NCBI GenBank assembly: GCA_033856195.1
Contig: JAWVFL010000086.1
Span: 1 to 64,000 of the forward strand
Length of the DNA: 64,000 nucleotides
DNA from: VRUE01 sp033856195
Lineage (GTDB): Bacteria; Actinomycetota; Thermoleophilia; Solirubrobacterales; 70-9
Direction: 5' to 3'
Shown here in pieces: positions 58,186 to 64,000 of the stretch (positions within the stretch are counted from its first letter, which is position 1; each line of letters begins with the position of its first letter). The translations under genes and the position numbers were made by a program. A model generated the notes under the pieces. That model was given only the letters and a program-made list of their open reading frames with translations, did no database searches and was not told the origin of the DNA.

Positions 58186-59522
58186 GCGCTCGTGCTCTCA
58201 CTCTCGGCGGCCTCACCGCCGGCAAGGCGAAGAAGAAGACGAAGGCGAAGAAAAAAAAGCGCTCCCGCGCCGCCGCCCCGTCGACCGAGTACAACCTGTT
58301 GCTCACCGCGACGCTCTGCCTGCTCGCGCTCGGCGCCGTGATGGTCTTCTCCGCCAGCTCGACCACCCAGGTGCTGAGCGACGGCAACCTCGCCAACAGC
58401 GCCTTCTACCTGAAGCGGACGCTGATGTTCGGCGCGGCCGGACTGGTGGTCATGCACCTGAGCGCGCGGCACGGCCTAATCGCGGTTCGTCGCCTCACGC
58501 CGGCCCTGCTCGTCGGCTCGCTCTTCCTCCTGCTGCTCGTCCTCGTCGCCGGCACCAGCGCCAACGGCGCCAGCCGCTGGCTCGGCTCGGGCTCGCTGCA
58601 GTTCCAGCCCTCCGAGCTGGCCAAGGTGGCGCTGATCCTCTACGGCGCCGACCTGCTCGCCCGCGAACCAAAGCGGGCTCGCTCGCTGCAGGGGTTGATG
58701 CCCTTCCTGCTCGTCGTCGGCACCGCCTGCCTGCTGATCATGGCCGAGCCGGACATGGGCACGACGATGGTCATCGCCTTCTCGGTCGGGGCGACCCTGA
58801 TCGCCGCCGGCGCCCGCCCCGCCGACCTCGGCAAGGTGGCGCTTGGCCTTGGCGTCTTCGCCCTGCTGCTTACCGTGGTCGAGCCCTACCGGATGGCCCG
58901 CCTCACCGGCTTCCTTCATCCCGGTGCCGACGCTGCGGGCGCCGGCTTCCAGGCGGCGCAGGCGAAGATCGCGCTCGGCTCCGGTGGCATCTTCGGCGTC
59001 GGAATCGGCAACGGCGTGGGGAAGGCCGGCTTCCTGCCCGAGGCCCACACCGACATGATCTCCGCGGTGATCGGCGAGGAGCTCGGCATGGTCGGCATCC
59101 TCGGCGTCGTCGGCCTCTTCGCCCTGCTCGGCTACGCAGGCCTGCGCGTCGCCCAGCGGGCCAAGGATCGCTACGCCAAGCTGCTCGTCGCCGGCCTCAC
59201 CTCGCTGATCCTCGCCCAGGCGACGATCAACCTCTTCGCGGTGATGGGGCTGGCGCCGCTGACCGGCGTGCCGTTGCCCTTCGTCTCCTACGGCAACAGC
59301 AGTCTGATGGTGACGCTCTTCGCGGTCGGGCTGATCCTCAACGTCGCCCGCGGGGGGACCGCCAGCGCTGGCAAACTGCGCGTCGTCGAGGGCGGGCGCT
59401 CGCCTGCCCGCAAAAGGAGCCGATCTAGCCGTGGAAAAAGCGCCCAGAGTCGTGGTGGCAGCGGGGGGAACCGCCGGCCACGTCGTGCCAGCGACGGCCG
59501 TCGCCGACGAGCTTCGGGCTAG
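58182..59522 (+). CDS. ftsW: Septal peptidoglycan glycosyltransferase FtsW (SEDS family)
   Basis: 446 residues, GTG start. A very basic N-terminus (KAKKKTKAKKKKRSRA) precedes ten membrane helices. SEDS motifs include GASRWLGSGSLQFQPSELAK, AEPDMGTTMVI, GSGGIFGVGIGNGVGKAGFL with PEAHTDMISAVIGEELG, and PLPFVSYGNSSLM. It polymerises glycan strands with FtsI. The last 30 codons, a Ser/Arg-rich tail, overlap murG by 92 bases in a different frame. Confidence 0.94.
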   Translation: MSARALTLGGLTAGKAKKKTKAKKKKRSRAAAPSTEYNLLLTATLCLLALGAVMVFSASSTTQVLSDGNLANSAFYLKRTLMFGAAGLVVMHLSARHGLIAVRRLTPALLVGSLFLLLLVLVAGTSANGASRWLGSGSLQFQPSELAKVALILYGADLLAREPKRARSLQGLMPFLLVVGTACLLIMAEPDMGTTMVIAFSVGATLIAAGARPADLGKVALGLGVFALLLTVVEPYRMARLTGFLHPGADAAGAGFQAAQAKIALGSGGIFGVGIGNGVGKAGFLPEAHTDMISAVIGEELGMVGILGVVGLFALLGYAGLRVAQRAKDRYAKLLVAGLTSLILAQATINLFAVMGLAPLTGVPLPFVSYGNSSLMVTLFAVGLILNVARGGTASAGKLRVVEGGRSPARKRSRSSRGKSAQSRGGSGGNRRPRRASDGRRRRASG

Positions 59523-60528
59523 TGGGGCCGAGGTCTCCTTCCTCGGCACGCGTGAGCGGATCGAGGCCGAGCTGGTGCCAGCCGCCGGCTATGAGATCGA
59601 TTTCCTCAAGGTTCGGGGGATCGACCGGAGCAACCCGCTGCGCGCCGCGGCCGCGGCCGCCGAGGCCGTTGCCGCGGTGGGAACCGCGCGGGGAGCGTTG
59701 CGCCGTCGCGATGCCGACGTCGTCCTCGGCGGCGGCGGCTTCGTCGCCGGCCCGGCCGGCCTGGCCGCGGTGCTGACCCGGACGCCGCTGGTGCTGACCG
59801 AGGCCGACAGCCACCTCGGCCTCGCCAACCGGCTGCTGGCGGGGCGGGCGCGCCGCGTCTGCCTCTCCTTCCCGATCGAGGGGAGGGAGGGGGAGCCGTA
59901 TCTGCTCACCGGCCGGCCGGTGCCCGCGGCGGTGCTGCGCGCCGACCGGGCCGGGGCACGGCGGCGCTTTCACGTAGCCGCGGATGCCCGCTGCCTGCTG
60001 GTGATGGGCGGCAGCCAGGGCGCCCACTCGATCAACACGGCCGCGATCGAGGCGTTTGCCGAGGGCGAGTGGGGTCGCGAACGCGACTTCCACGTGCTCC
60101 ACCTGGCCGGCCGGCGCGACTACGAAGGGCTGAAGCAGCGGCTGGCGTCGGCAGCCAACGCCGACCGCTACACGCTGCTCTCCTACGAGCCCGACCTCGG
60201 CGACGTCCTCGCTGCCTGTGACCTCGTCCTCGCTCGCTCCGGCGGCTCGATCTTCGAGGTCACGGCGGCGGGGCGTCCCGCGATCCTCGTCCCGTATCCG
60301 TACGCCACCGCTGATCACCAGAGCACGAATGCCGCCTGGATGGCGGAAGCGGGCGCCGCGGAGACGATCGAGGACTCGGCCTTGACCGCGGCGCTGCTCG
60401 CTGAGCGCGTCGCCGCGCTGCTGGGCGACGGGTCTCGGCTTGACGCGATGTCCGCGGCCTCCACGGCGCTGGCCCGTCCTGACGCGGCGAGGAAAATCGC
60501 CGACGAGGTACTGGCGGCGATCCAATGA
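59431..60528 (+). CDS. murG: UDP-GlcNAc:lipid I N-acetylglucosaminyltransferase
   Basis: 365 residues. GTG 59431 follows AAGGAG (about 59414) and starts the protein right at the fold: VVVAAGGTAGHVVPATAVAD (GGTxGH loop). Then GGGGFVAGPAGLAAV, TEADSHLGLANRLL (usually EQN), MGGSQGAHSIN, YEPDLGDVLAACDLVLARSG and PAILVPYPYATADHQSTNA. It makes lipid II at the membrane inner face. The 92-base overlap with ftsW is long for this tightly packed cluster. Confidence 0.94.
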   Translation: MEKAPRVVVAAGGTAGHVVPATAVADELRASGAEVSFLGTRERIEAELVPAAGYEIDFLKVRGIDRSNPLRAAAAAAEAVAAVGTARGALRRRDADVVLGGGGFVAGPAGLAAVLTRTPLVLTEADSHLGLANRLLAGRARRVCLSFPIEGREGEPYLLTGRPVPAAVLRADRAGARRRFHVAADARCLLVMGGSQGAHSINTAAIEAFAEGEWGRERDFHVLHLAGRRDYEGLKQRLASAANADRYTLLSYEPDLGDVLAACDLVLARSGGSIFEVTAAGRPAILVPYPYATADHQSTNAAWMAEAGAAETIEDSALTAALLAERVAALLGDGSRLDAMSAASTALARPDAARKIADEVLAAIQ

Positions 60529-60529
60529 G

Positions 60530-60578
60530 CTTCCGCTGTGCCTTTTCCCGACTATGCACCGCAAGCGAACAGCGGAGG
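60530..60578 (+). repeat. Palindrome covering the murG-murC junction and the murC ribosome site
   Basis: CTTCCGCTGT (60530-60539) pairs with ACAGCGGAGG (60569-60578), one G-U pair, loop 29 bases. The right arm contains GGAGG (60574-60578), the best ribosome site for murC at TTG 60584, so folding would hide it. The left side, tgagcttccgctgtgccttt, closely matches the murC-murB junction. Confidence 0.5.
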
Positions 60579-60583
60579 CCTTC

Positions 60584-61915
60584 TTGACCGACTGGTCTCG
60601 GCGGCGGCTGCATTTCATCGGCATCGGGGGGGCCGGGATGAGCGGGCTGGCGCTCGTCTGCGCCGAGCTGGATGCCGTGGTGACCGGCAGCGACCGGGCC
60701 GACTCCTCTTATATGGAGCGCCTGCGCGTTGCGGGTCTGGACCCGATTGTTGGCCACGATGCCGGCAACCTGCCGGAGGGAGTGGAGGTCGTGGTCTCTA
60801 CGGCGATCGGCGAGGACAACCCTGAGCTTGCTCTCGCCCGCGAGCGCGGCATCGAGCCGATCCACCGTGGCGCCCTACTCGCCGAGCTCTGTGCGGAGAA
60901 GCGGCTGATCGCCGTCGCAGGCACCCACGGCAAGACCACCACCACGGCGATGCTGGTCTGGGCGCTGCGGGCGCTCGGAGCGGATCCAGCTTTCTTCATT
61001 GGTGGTGAGGTGCCGGGCCTTGGACGTCAGGGTGAGGCGGCTAATGCTGGGTGGGGGGAAGGCGAGTGGGTGGTCGCTGAGGCCGACGAGAGCGATGGCA
61101 GCTTTTTGGATCTGAAACCAGAGATCGCCGTAGTCATCAACGTAGAGATGGATCACCACAGCCGCTGGGGCTCGGTGGGCGAGCTTCGAAAAGCGTTCCG
61201 CCGGTTTGTCGCGCCCGCCGACAGAGTCGTCTTGCCAGCCGATGGCAGCCTCGCTGAGTTGGGCGAAGGAAAGGGGGTCCGCCCGTTCGATGCTGGCGAG
61301 CCCGGTCCGGCCGAGCTGCCGCTCGCGGTACCTGGACATCACAACCTGCTCAACGCCCGCGCCGCGCTGGCCGCGCTTGGGCCTGCTCGCTTCGATCTCG
61401 ACCGAGCAGCTGGGGAGCTGGCTGACTTCCCCGGCGCCAAGCGGCGGCTGGAGCTGAAGGGCTCGCGTGGCGACACGCGCATATATGACGACTACGCCCA
61501 CCACCCGACCGAGGTCCGGGCTGCCCTCTCAGCCTTGCGCGAGCAACGGCCCGGACGGCTGATCGCGGTCTTCCAGCCCCACCTCTACTCGCGCACCAAG
61601 GCCTTTGCCGAGGAATTCGGCGCTGCCCTCACGCTGGCCGACGAAGCAGTCGTCCTCGACGTCTACCCGGCGCGCGAGGAGCCGGTTGGGGAGCTGGCCG
61701 GGGTGAGCGGCCTGCAGGTGGCCCAGGCCGCGGCGGAGCGGATGGGGGGGAGAAAAGTCCTCTGGTTGCCGGATGCGGGAGGCGCCGCGCCAGCGCTCGC
61801 GCGCCTTCTGGATCAAAATCGCGCGGTCGGCATTGAGAACCAGGTGCTGGTCACGATCGGTGCCGGCGACGTCTTCCGGTTGGGCGAAGCCTTGGTCGAC
61901 GGAGGCAATCAATGA
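60584..61915 (+). CDS. murC: UDP-MurNAc:L-alanine ligase
   Basis: 443 residues from TTG 60584, 5 nt after GGAGG; ATG 60554 is in frame but has no ribosome site. Begins LTDWSRRRLHFIGIGGAGMS (Rossmann GIGGAGMS). ATP loop AGTHGKTTTTAMLVW, then EADESDGSFLDLKPEIAVV, NVEMDHHSRWG, VPGHHNLLNARAALA, DDYAHHPTEVRAAL and FQPHLYSRTKAFAEEF. It attaches the first L-Ala of the stem peptide. Confidence 0.93.
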   Translation: MTDWSRRRLHFIGIGGAGMSGLALVCAELDAVVTGSDRADSSYMERLRVAGLDPIVGHDAGNLPEGVEVVVSTAIGEDNPELALARERGIEPIHRGALLAELCAEKRLIAVAGTHGKTTTTAMLVWALRALGADPAFFIGGEVPGLGRQGEAANAGWGEGEWVVAEADESDGSFLDLKPEIAVVINVEMDHHSRWGSVGELRKAFRRFVAPADRVVLPADGSLAELGEGKGVRPFDAGEPGPAELPLAVPGHHNLLNARAALAALGPARFDLDRAAGELADFPGAKRRLELKGSRGDTRIYDDYAHHPTEVRAALSALREQRPGRLIAVFQPHLYSRTKAFAEEFGAALTLADEAVVLDVYPAREEPVGELAGVSGLQVAQAAAERMGGRKVLWLPDAGGAAPALARLLDQNRAVGIENQVLVTIGAGDVFRLGEALVDGGNQ

Positions 61916-61967
61916 GCTTGCGCTGTTCCTTGTCATGGATATGGATCGAAAAGGAACAGGGGAAGCT
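61915..61967 (+). repeat. Palindrome at the murC-murB junction
   Basis: AGCTT and CTGTTCCTT (61915-61931) pair with AAGGAACAG and AAGCT (61951-61967), separated by a 3x3 internal loop. The murB ribosome site AGGGGA (about 61958-61963) lies in the right side and GTG 61968 follows at once. The left side resembles the murG-murC unit (ATGAGCTT-S-CGCTGT). Confidence 0.5.
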
Positions 61968-62882
61968 GTGAGCCCGCCACCGGCTGGAGTGGAGCGCAAT
62001 TTCGCGCTGGCCCGGTTGACCACTGTGCGGACCGGCGGCGCCGCCGACTGGTTCGCTCGCCCCCGTAGCGAGGCGGAGTTGCTGGAGCTGCTCGCCTGGG
62101 CCGCGAGCGAGGGACTTGAGCTGGGTGTCGTCGGCTCGGGCTCGAACTTGCTCGTTGCCGATGACGGATTCCGCGGCTTCGCCCTCAAGCTCGACGGTGA
62201 GCTCGCCATGATCGAGCGCCAGGGTGAGGGACTGCTCTGTGGCGGCGGGGCCCGGCTGCCTTCGGCTTCCGCCAAGGCGGCCGGGTGGGGATTGGCGGGA
62301 ATCGAATTCGGCGTCAACATCCCCGGCACGGCTGGTGGCGCGGTGAAGATGAACGCCAACGCCTACGGAGGGCAGCTGGCCGAGGTCCTCGAGTGGGTCG
62401 ACGTCTGCACGGCGGCGGGGACCGACCGTCGCGATCCGGGCGCGCTCGGCTTCTCCTACCGCAGCTCGAACCTGGCTTCCGGCGAGGTGGTCGCCCGGGT
62501 CTCCTTCCGCCTGCGTCCTGACGAGCCAGCGGCGATCCGAGCACGGCTGGAGGGGATGCGCGGCAAGCGCCGCGAGGCGCAGCCCTCGGGGATCAAGACC
62601 TTCGGCTCGACCTTCAAGAACCCCGACGACCCACGCGCGGAGGGCCGCGGCGCCGGCCAGTTGCTGGAGGCGGCCGGCTGTCAAGGCCTCCACCACGGTG
62701 GGGCACGCTTCTCGCCGAAGCACGCCAACTTCGTCGAGAACGCCGGCGCGGCGACCACCGCGGATGTCCTCGCCTTGATGGCCGAGGGCCGCCGCCTTGT
62801 GCACGAGGAGTTCGGCCTGGTGCTCGAACCCGAGGTGCAGGTGCTGGGCGAGGTCGAGTGGCCAGAGGGCTGGGCGTTGTGA
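61968..62882 (+). CDS. murB: UDP-N-acetylenolpyruvoylglucosamine reductase
   Basis: 304 residues from GTG 61968; ATG 61935/61941 are in frame inside the palindrome. FAD-binding PCMH-type domain: LTTVRTGGAADWFARPRSEA, LGVVGSGSNLLVADDGFRGF, GIEFGVNIPGTAGGAVKMNA. The C-terminal MurB domain has SGIKTFGSTFKNPDD with the catalytic Ser and HANFVENAGAATTADVLALM, then a final Glu region (EPEVQVLGEVEW). It makes UDP-MurNAc. Overlaps ftsQ by four bases. Confidence 0.93.
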   Translation: MSPPPAGVERNFALARLTTVRTGGAADWFARPRSEAELLELLAWAASEGLELGVVGSGSNLLVADDGFRGFALKLDGELAMIERQGEGLLCGGGARLPSASAKAAGWGLAGIEFGVNIPGTAGGAVKMNANAYGGQLAEVLEWVDVCTAAGTDRRDPGALGFSYRSSNLASGEVVARVSFRLRPDEPAAIRARLEGMRGKRREAQPSGIKTFGSTFKNPDDPRAEGRGAGQLLEAAGCQGLHHGGARFSPKHANFVENAGAATTADVLALMAEGRRLVHEEFGLVLEPEVQVLGEVEWPEGWAL

Positions 62883-63412
62883 GGCGGCTGTATCGGGGGG
62901 CGATCGTGATCCTCGCGGTGATCGTCGTCGCCTTCGTCTACCAGCGCGTCTTCGGCGGCAAGACGGTTACCCCGCATCTCGTCTCCAGCCAGCCGGTCGC
63001 CGCGATCGGCAGCGGCGAAGGCGCGGTCGCTGTCGCCGAGGACGGCACGATCCTCACCTGGTTCCCGCCCGGCGAGGATGTCCACCTACCGGTGCTGCCG
63101 ATCGAATCGGCGCCGAAAGCCCCCCGCGTGCAGGGCCCGGTGCTCGAACAGGTGCGCGTGCTCGCCGCCGCCCCGGCGGCGCTGTTGCCCTACGTCGAAG
63201 GCAGCTACTTCGGCGAAAGCGGGGTGGACGTCAACCTCACTTCTGGCATCGAACTGCGCTTCGGCAGCTCGGTCGGCGCCGCGCGAAAGTGGCGAGCCGC
63301 GGCGGCCGTCCTCGCCAGCCCGGAAACCACTTCCCTTGATTATGTAGACCTGCATGCGCCGCGACACCCTGCCGTAGGCGGCTCTGGGCATACGCTTCCG
63401 CCGCTTCCCTAA
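62879..63412 (+). CDS. ftsQ: Short FtsQ/DivIB-like division protein lacking a POTRA domain
   Basis: 177 residues, GTG start coupled to the murB stop. One membrane helix (GAIVILAVIVVAFVYQRVFG), then directly the FtsQ beta-domain pattern: AVAVAEDGTILTWFPPGED, VHLPVLPIES, VLEQVRVLAAAPAALLPYVE, GIELRFGSSVGAARKWRAAA and TSLDYVDLHAPRHPAV. FtsQ normally has a POTRA domain of about 70 residues between helix and beta domain; here there is room for almost none. Assignment rests on the C-terminal pattern and position before ftsZ. Confidence 0.75.
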   Translation: MRRLYRGAIVILAVIVVAFVYQRVFGGKTVTPHLVSSQPVAAIGSGEGAVAVAEDGTILTWFPPGEDVHLPVLPIESAPKAPRVQGPVLEQVRVLAAAPAALLPYVEGSYFGESGVDVNLTSGIELRFGSSVGAARKWRAAAAVLASPETTSLDYVDLHAPRHPAVGGSGHTLPPLP

Positions 63413-63463
63413 ACCCTCGACCGCAGGGTTAGGTATGGCCAACTCTCAAGTTAGCCTTGAGAG
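63412..63463 (+). terminator. Two consecutive hairpins after ftsQ
   Basis: AACCCT (63412-63417) pairs with AGGGTT (63425-63430), and CTCTCAAG (63443-63450) pairs with CTTGAGAG (63456-63463, 5-base loop). They follow the ftsQ stop and precede an independent ftsZ promoter, so they probably end or weaken the upstream transcript. No U-tract. Confidence 0.45.
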
Positions 63464-63492
63464 ATTCGCCTTGCAGGATGCCACCCGGCCGT

Positions 63493-63521
63493 TTGACAGA
63501 CCCCCTGAAATACCCTACGTT
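63493..63521 (+). promoter_or_regulatory. Housekeeping promoter of ftsZ
   Basis: TTGACA (63493-63498), a 17-base spacer and TACGTT (63516-63521): a perfect -35 and a TAnnnT -10. It would give a leader of roughly 140 bases before the ftsZ start. Confidence 0.65.
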
Positions 63522-63605
63522 GAGCGCAATTTCCGTGGTTAAGACGTACCCTTGAACCCTTAAGCATTGCTGTAGCGTCAGACGGAACAAAGGCTCAACT
63601 CAACA

Positions 63606-63652
63606 CCCAGTCCTGGCGGACCGGGACATATCCAGCCCCAACCGGGACTGGG
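63606..63652 (+). promoter_or_regulatory. Hairpin in the ftsZ leader
   Basis: Bases 63606-63616 pair with 63642-63652 (11 bp, one G-U pair) around a 25-base loop that itself contains ccggg and cccc. It ends 17 bases before the ATG, next to the purine-rich ribosome site, and could modulate FtsZ synthesis. Confidence 0.4.
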
Positions 63653-63669
63653 CTTGGAGAAATCGGGAG

Positions 63670-64000
63670 ATGGAATCCACATACCTCGCGGTGATCAAGG
63701 TGGTCGGCGCCGGCGGCGGCGGCACAAACGCCGTCAGTCGCATGGTCGACGCCGGCATTCGCGGTGTCGAGTTCGTCGCCGTCAACACGGATGCCCAGGC
63801 CCTGCAGGCCTGCGACGCCGACATCAAGCTCTCGATCGGGCAGGAGCTGACCCGCGGCCTCGGCGCCGGCGGCAACCCCGAGGTCGGCGCTGGCGCGGCG
63901 GCGGAGAGCCGCGACGAGATCAAGGAGGCGCTGAAGGGCGCCGACATGGTCTTCGTCACCGCTGGCGAGGGTGGCGGCACGGGCACCGGCTCGGCGCCGG
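63670..64000 (+). CDS. ftsZ: Cell division GTPase FtsZ, N-terminal part (cut by window end)
   Basis: 110 codons are visible from ATG 63670. MESTYLAVIKVVGAGGGGTN gives the first nucleotide-binding loop, followed by SRMVDAGIRGVEFVAVNTDA, LSIGQELTRGLGAGGNPEVG and the tubulin signature GGGTGTG in TAGEGGGTGTGSAP at the edge. It polymerises into the division ring. Own promoter and structured leader precede it. Not a truncation in the genome as far as can be seen; the window simply ends. Confidence 0.96.
   Translation, partial: MESTYLAVIKVVGAGGGGTNAVSRMVDAGIRGVEFVAVNTDAQALQACDADIKLSIGQELTRGLGAGGNPEVGAGAAAESRDEIKEALKGADMVFVTAGEGGGTGTGSAP

Noticed and set aside
26967..62000. CRISPR array as an explanation for the repeated palindromes
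   Set aside because: Copies are kilobases apart with no regular spacers and no cas genes in the window.

Overview
The window comes from a high-GC actinobacterium. The likely class is Thermoleophilia/Solirubrobacterales. This is inferred from the mraZ-to-ftsZ division cluster, the MurE DNPR motif that predicts meso-DAP, the lineage-flavoured secreted proteins at 17621-20488 and 29646-30344, and promoters of a SigB/SigF type. No sequence search was run.

Layout. 1-2 kb: the end of a leucine leader peptide, then leuA. 2-5.7 kb: chrA (chromate transport) beside decayed gene fragments, a tRNA-like T-arm and an IS607-like remnant, then two divergent secreted proteins of unknown role. 5.7-14.2 kb: an accessory island of nucleotide-signal and cell-death domains. 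It holds an ACT-TIR-like protein, a TRAF-binding/TPR-patatin phospholipase, a TIR protein, a ParA-like NTPase fused to a SLATT-like two-helix membrane domain, a SLOG protein, and on the other strand a TIR-TPR protein with an FINCPFD-type protein. I regard this as a candidate undescribed conflict (antiphage or self-recognition) system. 14.2-20.5 kb: stress genes (YciF-like protein, phosphoesterase, universal-stress/membrane fusion, small proteins) with repeated GTTT-N15/17-GGGTA promoters, several placed so close to the start codon that leaderless transcripts are expected. 20.5-30.3 kb: a DMT permease, a DEAD-box helicase operon, a GMC oxidoreductase, glnK-amt, and a GAF histidine kinase with its NarL-type regulator.

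30.4-36.9 kb is a cobalamin-riboswitch operon. It encodes two DUF4430-type extracellular proteins and an ECF transporter (T, double ATPase, and an S component fused to an alpha-toroid repeat domain). DUF4430 and the alpha-toroid are the two halves of animal transcobalamin, so the operon looks like a split transcobalamin built onto an ECF vitamin B12 importer. 37-43 kb: nitroreductase, glpD, a truncated Rho relative, a PHP phosphatase and a PfkB kinase. 42.7-48 kb: a Tad/Flp pilus assembly operon with its own two-component pair. 48.9-64 kb: the division and cell-wall cluster mraZ-rsmH-ftsL-ftsI-murE-murF-mraY-murD-ftsW-murG-murC-murB-ftsQ-ftsZ (ftsZ cut by the window end), with an MraZ-type operator inside its promoter.

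A second notable feature is a family of about 110-bp palindromic elements. Five copies (34.2, 40.1, 41.5, 52.8 and 56.7 kb) share a conserved core with ACTTTTTCGG/CCGAAAAAGT arms. Each copy is enclosed by its own 20-24 bp outer arms, which pair within the copy but differ in sequence from copy to copy. One copy lies in frame inside the ECF ATPase gene and another supplies the C-terminus of MraY. Other palindromic units with unrelated cores occupy further junctions from 27 kb onward.
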